Made by a program: the position numbers and the translations under genes. Below, piece by piece: positions 1-5,813 of a stretch of DNA of 5,813 nt. Under the pieces are notes generated by a model. It was given only the letters and a program-made list of their open reading frames with translations, was not told where the DNA came from and did no database searches. The first letter of the stretch is position 1, and each line of letters begins with the position of its first letter. Origin of the DNA: Flavobacteriales bacterium (GTDB taxonomy: Bacteria > Bacteroidota > Bacteroidia > Flavobacteriales_F > PHOS-HE28). The DNA lies in NCBI GenBank assembly GCA_025455765.1, contig JALOLX010000105.1, forward strand, positions 1 through 5,813, read 5' to 3'.

Positions 1-125
1 ACCGCTCGGTGGAAGGGCTGTTCAGTACGCTTTGGCGCTTACGCGCAGCGCCCCGCCCCGCCGTGAAGGCCGAGAACCGCTACCTGTACGAGGGCGCCAT
101 CGAACGCCGAGGCACTTCCGCATGA
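1..125 (+). CDS. 3' end of an unidentified protein-coding gene (partial)
   Basis: The frame beginning at position 3 is open from the window edge to a TGA at 123-125. It gives 40 residues that start RSVEGLFSTLWRL and end NRYLYEGAIERRGTSA. The other two plus-strand frames here are less convincing: one hits a TGA at 64-66, and the other is an arginine/proline-rich extension of the next gene. The stop overlaps the next gene's ATG as ATGA (122-125), a common arrangement for translationally coupled genes in one operon, which supports this as a real C-terminus. The fragment is too short to assign a family. By position it is probably another polysaccharide biosynthesis gene co-transcribed with the downstream glycosyltransferase, but that is inference. 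Confidence 0.65.
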   Translation, partial: RSVEGLFSTLWRLRAAPRPAVKAENRYLYEGAIERRGTSA

Positions 126-1135
126 ACGCACGCTTGGAGATCAGTGTCGTGGTGCCTGTATACAATGCAGCGCCCTTCCTTGCGGATGCCGTGCGCTCCA
201 TCCTGGCACAGCCCGAAGTCCTCGAGGTGATCCTCGTCGAGGATGGCAGCAAGGATGCCAGTCTGGAGCGTTGCCATCAGTTGGCGGCCGACCATCCACG
301 GATCAAGGTCTTGCAACACCCCGGCGGCGGCAACCGAGGCGCTGGTGCATCCAGGAACCTGGGCGTGGCAGCTGCATCCTGCACCTACATCGCCTTCCTC
401 GATGCCGACGACCGCTTCGTGCACGAGCGCTTTGCTGCTGAACGAAGGTTGCTCTCCGGTATCGATCCGCCCGACGGTGTATACGGTGCCATCGGTGTCC
501 ATTTCCACGATGACGAAGGTGCTGCGCGCTACACGGAGCAGATCGGGCAATCCCTGACCACCATGCACGAAGCCCTGGCCGGTCCCGCCCTGTTCAACGC
601 GCTCACAGGCGCCTATGGCTACAAGGGCCATTTCAGCCTGGACGGCCTCACCATTGCGCGAAAAGCCTTGCTGGCTTTACCCGGGCCGTTCAATACGCGG
701 CTGCGCCTACATCAGGATACTGAGCTGATGATCCGCTTGGCCTACCACGCGCACTTGGTACCCGGCATACTGAATGAGCCTGTGGCGCTGCGCGGCGTTC
801 ATCGCAACAACCGCATCACGGGGTCGGGTCTGGGGGCGGCAAGCCGCTCGCTGATGTATGAAGCGCTTCACCAATGGGCGCTCACGGTGAAGGTGGACCG
901 GCAGGTGAAAGCCCACTTCCTGGCCCGGTGGACCCAGCATCGCGCCGAAGCTGCACAGACCTGGTCCGACCGTTGGCGGACCTTTCGGCATGTCTTGCGA
1001 CACCCTCAGGTGCTCGCGAATTTCCCAGCGCGGCAAGCGTTCGTTCAGGCCTGTTTTGGCTGGTCGGGGTTGCTGGGGCGCCTGGTGAACAAGCTGGCCA
1101 TGATGCGCTATCCCGCCGGCACCAGCGAACGATAG
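122..1135 (+). CDS. GT2 (GT-A fold) glycosyltransferase
   Basis: A 337-residue family 2 glycosyltransferase, expected to transfer a sugar from a nucleotide-sugar to a growing surface glycan at the cytoplasmic face of the inner membrane. The N-terminus reads ISVVVPVYNAAPFL (residues 7-20), the typical first strand of GT-A enzymes. EDGS (40-43) is the nucleotide-binding acidic motif, LDADD (93-97) is the metal-binding DXD region, and HQDTE (197-201) fits the ED-type catalytic base. No membrane segment is obvious. The ATG at 122 was chosen because homology begins a few residues later, because it overlaps the upstream stop as ATGA, and because GAGG at 109-112 lies 9 nt upstream. The open frame extends back to a TTG at 32, but that extension is arginine-rich and overlaps the upstream gene. 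The protein is a paralogue of the minus-strand GT2 at 2318-3313. Its 3' end overlaps the convergent GT4 gene by 28 bp. Donor and acceptor sugars cannot be told from sequence. Confidence 0.93.
   Translation: MNARLEISVVVPVYNAAPFLADAVRSILAQPEVLEVILVEDGSKDASLERCHQLAADHPRIKVLQHPGGGNRGAGASRNLGVAAASCTYIAFLDADDRFVHERFAAERRLLSGIDPPDGVYGAIGVHFHDDEGAARYTEQIGQSLTTMHEALAGPALFNALTGAYGYKGHFSLDGLTIARKALLALPGPFNTRLRLHQDTELMIRLAYHAHLVPGILNEPVALRGVHRNNRITGSGLGAASRSLMYEALHQWALTVKVDRQVKAHFLARWTQHRAEAAQTWSDRWRTFRHVLRHPQVLANFPARQAFVQACFGWSGLLGRLVNKLAMMRYPAGTSER
1108..1135. other. Convergent 3' overlap of two glycosyltransferase genes
   Basis: The minus-strand GT4 stop (TAG, read from CTA at 1108-1110) lies inside the plus-strand GT2 gene, whose own TAG stop is at 1133-1135. 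The 28 bp between them encode the C-termini of both proteins (PAGTSER on plus, the end of SLVPAG on minus). The segment begins CTATC and ends GATAG, a 5-bp inverted repeat that simply contains the two stop codons. There is no intergenic space for a normal terminator, so transcripts from the two sides probably run into each other. Confidence 0.9.
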
Positions 1136-2286
1136 AGCGTCAACACCGCATCCGCCGACCGTTCCTGGGTGTACGCCTCATCAAGTGCGTTCAGCGCCGC
1201 CCCCCCCATTTCAGCTGCCCGCTGGGGATCGATGACCAACTGCTCCATGCAACCGGCCAGCTCGTCCGCACCACGTTCGTAAAGGAGTCCGGTGACACCG
1301 TGCACGATCAGATCAGCAGTAGCGCCCGAGCGGTGACCGATCACCGGCCTGGCGTTCAACATGGCCTCGATGGTGGTCCTGCCCAGCGCTTCGTATCTTG
1401 AACAGGTCAATGCTGCATGTGCACGGGCGAACACGGCGTGTACGTCCTCTACATAGCCCAGCAGCTCCACCTGGTCCTCCAGACCGCATCGCTTCACCTC
1501 TTCGTGGAGGGCTTCCACCTGTCCATCACCGGCGATGATCAAGCGGGCCCGGACACCGTTGTCGCGCAGCAATTTGAGTGCGGCCACTGCCTCCGACTGT
1601 CCCTTGCGCGGATGGACCAGACCGACCTGTGCAAAGGTGAACACCCCCTCAGCGACCGAGCAGCCACCCCTGCTTCTCTCCCGCTCAAGTCGGCTGGCTG
1701 GAAAGACAGCATTCCCAATGGTGTGGATCAATTCAGGCCGAACTCCGGCACCGATCAGGTCCCGCTCCACTACCCGCGAAATGGCGATGATGGCTGTGGA
1801 AGCGTTCAACGCGCGCTGGTAGCCGGACGGGCCACTATCGGGGACAAGACCATAGTGTGCACGAGGTAGTTCACGGATGTGCCAGACCACTGGCAACGAG
1901 ACGGACCGCAACAGCGCAGGCACCACACCGACCACGACACTGTTGGCATGTACCAATTCGATGCGATGCGCGCCAAGCAACGCGCTGATGGCACGCGCGG
2001 CCTCCCTGTTGCGGACCGCGCGGGCACGGGCAGAATGCCGTTGTTCCCAGCGTTGGAGCAACCGATGGTACCACCGTCCACTGGCGTGCGGCACGCTCAT
2101 CCAGGGCTCGAACGGCACGATCTCCACTGCCACACCCATGGCTCGAAGCCGCTCTGCAAAGGGTCCGTTCAAGGGAAGGACCACCAACGGATCCACCCCG
2201 TGCGCACGAAGCTCCTGTAGAATGTCCAGGAGGCTCAGGTTCGCACCGTAGAGCTCAGCGTAATGGGTGATGTAGGCAACACGCAC
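1108..2286 (-). CDS. GT4 (GT-B fold) glycosyltransferase
   Basis: A 392-residue family 4 retaining glycosyltransferase with two Rossmann-like domains, expected to add a sugar to a lipid-linked glycan in the cytoplasm. The N-terminal acceptor domain begins RVAYITHYAELYGANLSLLD, with the glycine-containing loop (YGANLS) usual for this family. The C-terminal donor domain starts near residue 216 (FTFAQVGLVHPRKGQ). R227 and K228 match the phosphate-binding R/K-K-G motif. YEALGRTTIEAM supplies the EX7E pair (E299 and E307). The GTG at 2286 was chosen because homology begins immediately there and a GAAGG motif lies 7 nt upstream. An in-frame extension to 2388 overlaps the upstream GT2 gene and has no family-like sequence. 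It is the last gene of the minus-strand run, 31 nt after the GT2 stop. A run of eight G on the coding strand (1207-1200) sits about 30 codons before the stop. Substrate is unknown. Confidence 0.93.
   Translation of the reverse strand: MRVAYITHYAELYGANLSLLDILQELRAHGVDPLVVLPLNGPFAERLRAMGVAVEIVPFEPWMSVPHASGRWYHRLLQRWEQRHSARARAVRNREAARAISALLGAHRIELVHANSVVVGVVPALLRSVSLPVVWHIRELPRAHYGLVPDSGPSGYQRALNASTAIIAISRVVERDLIGAGVRPELIHTIGNAVFPASRLERERSRGGCSVAEGVFTFAQVGLVHPRKGQSEAVAALKLLRDNGVRARLIIAGDGQVEALHEEVKRCGLEDQVELLGYVEDVHAVFARAHAALTCSRYEALGRTTIEAMLNARPVIGHRSGATADLIVHGVTGLLYERGADELAGCMEQLVIDPQRAAEMGGAALNALDEAYTQERSADAVLTLYRSLVPAG
1200..1207 (-). repeat. G8 homopolymer tract inside the GT4 gene
   Basis: Eight consecutive C on the plus strand read as eight G on the coding strand, spanning the Met-Gly-Gly-Ala codons at residues 360-363 of the GT4. 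Loss of one G brings a TGA (1193-1191) into frame almost at once. Gain of one brings another TGA (1183-1181) into frame. Either slip would remove about the last 30 residues. Whether the tract actually varies cannot be judged from one sequence. Confidence 0.85.
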
Positions 2287-2293
2287 GATAGGG

Positions 2294-2298
2294 CCTTC
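2294..2298 (-). promoter_or_regulatory. Shine-Dalgarno-like site supporting the GTG start of GT4
   Basis: The coding strand reads GAAGG at 2298-2294, followed by 7 nt and then the GTG at 2286. The spacing suits a ribosome binding site, and it coincides with the first residue of recognisable GT4 homology. It is the clearest such motif in the minus-strand operon and decides the start in favour of GTG over the upstream in-frame ATG at 2388. Confidence 0.55.
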
Positions 2299-2317
2299 AA
2301 CGGATGATCGGATGGGC

Positions 2318-3313
2318 CTACATGGCAAGGTGGTCGTTCCGGCCCAAGCGCCACATCCAAGAACCCAAGGTACGTGCCACACGCCCATCGCCGAACAACT
2401 CGGCCAACAGGTGTTCCCGGAACCTTACGTAACGCAACATTCCTATATGTGACAGCACGGCGGACAGAAGCGACCAACGCGTACGCAGCCCTGCCTTGCC
2501 CGCCCAGTACAAGGATCGCACACGCAGAACATCCAACCGCTCACCAACGATGCGCTGCGCTCTGGCCCAGGACAGAAGTTCTGCGTACAGCAGGCTTCGA
2601 CTGGCGGAAAGATCGTTGGAGGCCGTGATCCGATTGCGGGCATGTACCCAACGGACAGCGATGGGCACGTCGATACTGCCTGGATACAACCGGCATGCGA
2701 AGGCCAATTGCAGTACGAAGCAGGTATCCTGGTGCAAGCGGAGCAGGGGATGGAAGGGGCCTGGCACTTGTTCCAATGCCGATCTGCGCACCGTGAGCGC
2801 GTCCAAGTGGAAGTAGCCCGCTCCGCGCGTGATGCCCAAGAGCGTATCGAAGAGCTCTTCCGGAGGCACGTTGCGATGGACCGTGGTCACTGCATCGTTC
2901 GGCCATTGTTCGAGGAATCGCTCCTGCGCTGTTCCATCTGCGAACTCTGCGCGTGTGGCCCCATACACTCCGTCGGCATCCGGATACCGTTCGAACACCT
3001 GGGCATCCACTACAAAGCGCCCGGGCAGTAGGCGGTCGTCGGCATCCAGGAAGACAATGAACGGGCACCTGCTGTGCTGGTAGCCCAAGTTGCGCGCCAC
3101 GGATACACCGCGGTTCTTCCCATCCGCATGTCCAATGACATTTACGCGTGGTTCCGTGCCAAAGCGCACACGGCAATGGTCGGCGGTGCCATCGGTGCTG
3201 CCATCGTCCGCGATGATCACTTCATGTACCTCGGCCAGATCCAGGGCTGAACGCACGGCATGCTCCACCACATCAACCCCGTTGAACACCGGGATCACCA
3301 CGCTCACTTCCAT
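2318..3313 (-). CDS. GT2 (GT-A fold) glycosyltransferase
   Basis: A 331-residue family 2 glycosyltransferase, paralogous to the plus-strand GT2 at 122-1135. The protein starts MEVSVVIPVFNGVDVVEHAV, the standard GT-A first strand. ADDGST (35-40) is the nucleotide-binding motif, FLDADD (88-93) holds the metal-binding DXD, and LHQDT (193-197) carries the probable catalytic aspartate, D196. Between residues 71 and 250 it keeps nearly the same spacing as its paralogue, including DGVYGA (114-119), NRIT (227-230) and SRSLLY (238-243). The ATG at 3313 is preferred because homology starts there and because it lies 17 nt after the methyltransferase stop. A longer open frame to 3412 runs through the end of the methyltransferase gene and is not family-like. 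No strong Shine-Dalgarno sequence precedes it. The GT4 gene follows 31 nt downstream. Sugar specificity is unknown. Confidence 0.93.
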   Translation of the reverse strand: MEVSVVIPVFNGVDVVEHAVRSALDLAEVHEVIIADDGSTDGTADHCRVRFGTEPRVNVIGHADGKNRGVSVARNLGYQHSRCPFIVFLDADDRLLPGRFVVDAQVFERYPDADGVYGATRAEFADGTAQERFLEQWPNDAVTTVHRNVPPEELFDTLLGITRGAGYFHLDALTVRRSALEQVPGPFHPLLRLHQDTCFVLQLAFACRLYPGSIDVPIAVRWVHARNRITASNDLSASRSLLYAELLSWARAQRIVGERLDVLRVRSLYWAGKAGLRTRWSLLSAVLSHIGMLRYVRFREHLLAELFGDGRVARTLGSWMWRLGRNDHLAM

Positions 3314-3330
3314 GTGCAAGGGCTGTTCGA

Positions 3331-4200
3331 CTATCGATCGAAGCGGAGCTGCCAGCCACCTTTTTCCAGGTAGAGGTAGGTGTGCTCGGCCGCTTTGAAC
3401 TCCTTCGCCCACCGCTCGGCAATGGCGGTCTCATCTGGCCTGCCTCCATCATCGAGCACTACGGTCGTGCGCTTACCGAACCAACGTTCCAACAGCGGTA
3501 CGGCCGGATAACGCGCCATGGACTGAATGTTCTCCGGCGGACCATCTATGACCACCAGGTCGATGGGGCCCGGTAGGTGCAGGTCGCGCAGATCATACCA
3601 TTTCCAGGTCCGGCCGTCCAATTGGTGCTCCACCAACGGAGCATGGACCACCTCTGCCCACGCTTCCAGGCCATGAGCACGCAGGTTCTTCCGTGTCTGC
3701 TCCGCGTATGCGGCATCGTGTTCCAGCGCGATCACCATGCCGGCCCCCGCCCGCTTCAAGAGGTGCGCGATGAGCACGGTGGAGGTACCACTGCTGGCCT
3801 CCACCACCACGGACGGGCGTTCATCCAATACCACGTTCATCACATGGCGCAGCAGATCGGGAGAAGCGGCCCATTTGCGAGTGTAAGGAAGGGGACGCTC
3901 TGGTCGTAACGTGGTGAGGACGTTCAACAAGGCTTCCATCTGCCAATAGTCGTGCAAGGTGTTCTGCTGTACGGCAGCCACCGTGCGCTTCAATTCCCGG
4001 CGCTGCTCTTCCAGGATATAGTTGCGCTCCTTCACGAGCATGGACTTCATCCACAGCAGAACGGGCACCAATGCAGCCGCCAACACAGCCACGCCCACCA
4101 GCGCACCATCAGCGCCCTGCACGCCAGCCCATGCGGCCACACCGCATAGCGCAAGCCAACCCAGCAGAACGACCGACAACTTGGTGGATATGTGCTTCAT
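3331..4200 (-). CDS. Membrane-anchored class I SAM-dependent methyltransferase
   Basis: A 289-residue protein with a tethered methyltransferase domain. Two hydrophobic segments, about residues 8-27 and 33-50, are joined by a short loop (GVQGADG). Lysine near the N-terminus and the basic stretch after residue 51 suggest both ends face the cytoplasm. Residues 54-80 (KERNYILEEQRRELKRTVAA and onward) are charged, helical and possibly coiled-coil. The methyltransferase core follows from about 115. SAM-binding motif I is VVVEASSGTSTVLIA (131-145), EHD (160-162) ends the next strand, DLVVIDGPP (214-222) is motif IV-like, and VVLDDGGR (247-254) is a later strand. The fold resembles the Methyltransf_24 group. 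The usual glycine at position 136 is serine. It lies 25 nt after the ATPase gene and 17 nt before GT2, so it probably modifies the exported glycan or its precursor. A protein or lipid substrate cannot be excluded. Confidence 0.85.
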   Translation of the reverse strand: MKHISTKLSVVLLGWLALCGVAAWAGVQGADGALVGVAVLAAALVPVLLWMKSMLVKERNYILEEQRRELKRTVAAVQQNTLHDYWQMEALLNVLTTLRPERPLPYTRKWAASPDLLRHVMNVVLDERPSVVVEASSGTSTVLIAHLLKRAGAGMVIALEHDAAYAEQTRKNLRAHGLEAWAEVVHAPLVEHQLDGRTWKWYDLRDLHLPGPIDLVVIDGPPENIQSMARYPAVPLLERWFGKRTTVVLDDGGRPDETAIAERWAKEFKAAEHTYLYLEKGGWQLRFDR

Positions 4201-4225
4201 GGGTACCGAACGTAAAGATGCAGGA
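4201..4225 (-). promoter_or_regulatory. Short gap with a weak Bacteroidota-like -7 element
   Basis: The 25 nt between the ATPase stop and the methyltransferase ATG contain, on the minus strand, CATCTTTACG about 10 nt before the ATG. It partly resembles the Bacteroidota -7 consensus TAnnTTTG, with mismatches at the first and last positions. I see no matching TTTG -33 element at the expected distance upstream, and no Shine-Dalgarno motif. An internal promoter is possible but weakly supported. Confidence 0.2.
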
Positions 4226-5482
4226 TCAGCGCGACCATTCTACAGTAGGGCGCACAGCACCACCCCATTCACCGATCCAGGTGCCTTGTCGCGGTCCCTC
4301 CTGGGTCTCAAAGATCACTGCTTCCGGAATGCGGAACCAGTGCTTGCTTTTGCGAATGAACATCAAGTTGATCCGATACGTGCCTGCGTTGAGCAGGCCA
4401 CCGGGGATCGTACACACCACCTTGCTCCGACCCAGGGGCCACACCCGCTCACCCACCGTTTCGCTCAGGTCGCTGATGAAGGCCACGGCGTCAGTACCGG
4501 TACGCATGGAGAGGCGGATACCAATGTCATTGTCCGTGACGCCTGCATTCTCGACCTCGATCTCCACCCGGATGGGATCACTGATGCGCATGAGACCATC
4601 CTCACGCAGGGTACGCACAGAAACGCTGCGCACGCGAAGCAGCTCATCGCCCGGCGCGTCCTGGCCCGGCCACGATCGCTCCAGCACCTGAGCGGCATGC
4701 TCCATGACATACGCGCTCACCACTTCATCGGTGCCCCCTTGCATGCGCACCTTGCCCTTCTCCAGCCACAAGGCCTTGGTGCAAAGTCCCTGCACAGCGT
4801 TCATGCTATGGCTCACAAAGAGGATCGTGCGTCCTTGATCGGCTACACTGCGCATGCTACCGAGGCACTTGCGTTGGAACTCGGCGTCGCCCACCGCCAG
4901 CACTTCATCCACGATCAGGATCTCCGGCTCCAAGTGGGCCGCCACGGCAAATCCAAGACGGACCTTCATACCGCTGCTGTAGCGCTTGATCGGCGTATGG
5001 ATATGGTGCTCGATCCCGCTGAAGGCGATGATCTCCTCCCGCTTGCGGTCGATCTCGGCACGGCGCATTCCCAGAATGGCTCCGTTGAGGTAGATGTTCT
5101 CCATCCCCGTGAGCTCGGGATGGAACCCTGTACCCACTTCCAGCAGGCTCGACACCTTGCCTCTCATGGCGATGCGCCCTTTGGTGGGCAGGGAGATGCG
5201 CGAGAGCAACTTCAACAGCGTGCTCTTGCCCGCCCCGTTACGGCCGATGACACCCAGAATGTCGCCCTGGTCCAAGGCGAACGTGACACCTCGGAGCGAC
5301 CAGAACGAGTTGCCCGCCCGTTGCCCATGCGCCGCCGCTTCCACATCCATCCGGGGATCGGGCCTGCCGCGCAGCGATGCCCAAAGGGCCTTCAGTTCAT
5401 CGCTCAACTGCGACGCACCGATCACACCCAGCTCATAACGCTTGTGCACATCCTCCACTTCGATCACCCTACGTCCGCTCAT
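4226..5482 (-). CDS. wzt: Wzt-type polysaccharide ABC transporter ATP-binding protein with C-terminal domain
   Basis: A 418-residue ATPase that should power export of a lipid-linked O-antigen-like or capsular glycan through its partner permease. The nucleotide-binding domain has Walker A GRNGAGKST (80-88), the EVGTGFHPELTG segment typical of the Wzt/TagH group (115-126), signature YSSGMKVRL (168-176), Walker B ILIVDE (188-193), D-loop LAVGD (195-199) and switch histidine H225. All key catalytic residues are intact. A linker of roughly 45 residues (15-60) separates the first strand from the rest of the domain. After about residue 260 a C-terminal extension of about 150 residues, predicted rich in beta strands, matches the position of the Wzt carbohydrate-binding domain. 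The ATG at 5482 overlaps the permease stop as ATGA, so translation is probably coupled. The symbol is by family; the exact exported glycan is unknown. Confidence 0.92.
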   Translation of the reverse strand: MSGRRVIEVEDVHKRYELGVIGASQLSDELKALWASLRGRPDPRMDVEAAAHGQRAGNSFWSLRGVTFALDQGDILGVIGRNGAGKSTLLKLLSRISLPTKGRIAMRGKVSSLLEVGTGFHPELTGMENIYLNGAILGMRRAEIDRKREEIIAFSGIEHHIHTPIKRYSSGMKVRLGFAVAAHLEPEILIVDEVLAVGDAEFQRKCLGSMRSVADQGRTILFVSHSMNAVQGLCTKALWLEKGKVRMQGGTDEVVSAYVMEHAAQVLERSWPGQDAPGDELLRVRSVSVRTLREDGLMRISDPIRVEIEVENAGVTDNDIGIRLSMRTGTDAVAFISDLSETVGERVWPLGRSKVVCTIPGGLLNAGTYRINLMFIRKSKHWFRIPEAVIFETQEGPRQGTWIGEWGGAVRPTVEWSR

Positions 5483-5813
5483 ATGATGTCAGCGAATTTG
5501 CGCTGGGTGCGCTGGAACACGATGAGCCCGATCGCCATTACGACCACACTGAACAGCACGGGATACCACAACGTGCTCCAGTCCATGGGTGTGCCCAACA
5601 AGGATGCGCGGAACCCCTCGATCACCGGGGTCATCGGGTTGGCTGTGACCAGCTGATGCGTGATCGTGCCCGGCTTGGCCATCGAAAGGGGGAAGATGAC
5701 GGGGCTCATGTACATGAGCAGTTGCACCACAAAGCCGATCAAAAAGCCCAGGTCACGGTATCGCACGGTCCACGCCGCCACGAGCAGACCGATGCCCGAT
5801 CCGGCCAACAGTT
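5479..5813 (-). CDS. Polysaccharide ABC-2 type permease, C-terminal part (5' end outside window)
   Basis: The visible 110 or so residues are the C-terminal portion of an integral membrane permease that would form the channel for the adjacent ATPase. The frame stays open through the right window edge, so the TTG at 5808 is an internal leucine and not a start. The diagnostic stretch is AAWTVRYRDLGFLIGFVVQL followed by MYMSPVIFPLS, characteristic of Wzm/TagG-type ABC-2 permeases. NPMTPVIEGFRASLLG follows, then a last hydrophobic segment (about YPVLFSVVVMAIGLIVF) and a short basic tail ending FADII. Family members are usually about 260-290 residues, so more than half is missing. The 4-nt ATGA overlap with the ATPase gene supports a Wzm-Wzt pair. 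The substrate cannot be inferred from this fragment. Confidence 0.88.
   Translation of the reverse strand, partial: LLAGSGIGLLVAAWTVRYRDLGFLIGFVVQLLMYMSPVIFPLSMAKPGTITHQLVTANPMTPVIEGFRASLLGTPMDWSTLWYPVLFSVVVMAIGLIVFQRTQRKFADII

Noticed and set aside
1108..1135. CTATC ... GATAG inverted repeat as a bidirectional terminator
   Set aside because: The stem is only 5 bp with an 18-nt loop and no T tract on either side. The repeat is formed by the two TAG stop codons and adjacent bases.
874..1869. Plus-strand open frames across and after the GT2 3' end
   Set aside because: They run antisense to the GT4 gene or out of frame with GT2. Their translations show no family pattern, whereas GT4 has its EX7E and RKG motifs.
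2287..2388. N-terminal extension of GT4 to an ATG at 2388
   Set aside because: The 34 extra residues overlap the GT2 3' end and look like a shadow of it. GT4 homology and a well-spaced GAAGG point to the GTG at 2286.
2541..3176. A 211-codon minus-strand frame inside the GT2 gene
   Set aside because: It is an alternate frame of the GT2 coding sequence, with Cys/Arg/Trp-rich composition and no motifs.
3322..3340. Small inverted repeat (TTCGA/TCGAA) at the methyltransferase stop
   Set aside because: A 5-bp stem without a T tract, in a 17-nt gap inside a tightly spaced operon. It is unlikely to terminate transcription.
4022..5656. A 544-codon open frame on the plus strand
   Set aside because: It is antisense to the ATPase gene, and its translation is rich in His, Ala and Arg with no domain pattern. 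The minus strand has every ABC motif in order. Long shadow frames are expected in GC-rich coding DNA.

Overview
This window is a coding-dense piece of a cell-surface polysaccharide locus from a GC-rich bacterium. The best guess at the lineage is a high-GC member of the Bacteroidota. Three observations point there. The ABC ATPase has a long linker between its first strand and the Walker A domain (around residues 15-60, with 'LSDEL' and 'RGRPDP'), which resembles Bacteroidota Wzt-type proteins as I remember them. Both GT2 enzymes carry an 'LRLHQDT ... NRIT ... SRSL' pattern that I associate with Bacteroidota GT2s. Most starts lack a strong Shine-Dalgarno sequence. This assignment is inference, since no marker gene is present.

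Layout. On the plus strand, the last 40 codons of an unrecognised gene (1-125) overlap by ATGA the start of a GT2 glycosyltransferase (122-1135). On the minus strand, reading leftward from the right edge, there is a five-gene run in transcription order: the C-terminal part of an ABC-2 permease (5813-5479); a Wzt-type ATPase with a C-terminal extension (5482-4226); a membrane-anchored class I methyltransferase (4200-3331); a second GT2 glycosyltransferase (3313-2318); and a GT4 glycosyltransferase (2286-1108). Gaps in this run are -4, 25, 17 and 31 nt, so it looks like one operon. The plus-strand GT2 and the minus-strand GT4 converge and overlap by 28 bp. No stretch longer than about 30 bp is non-coding.

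How the genes may work together. The glycosyltransferases would assemble a glycan on the cytoplasmic face of the inner membrane. The permease and ATPase would export it. The ATPase C-terminal domain may recognise the chain, and the membrane-anchored methyltransferase is a candidate for modifying or capping it. The two GT2s are clear paralogues on opposite strands. The most interesting points are the possible cap-and-export module (ATPase plus tethered methyltransferase), a G8 tract near the 3' end of the GT4 gene where either +1 or -1 slippage meets an immediate stop, and an unusual serine in the methyltransferase SAM-binding loop. No RNA genes, mobile elements or CRISPR arrays were seen.
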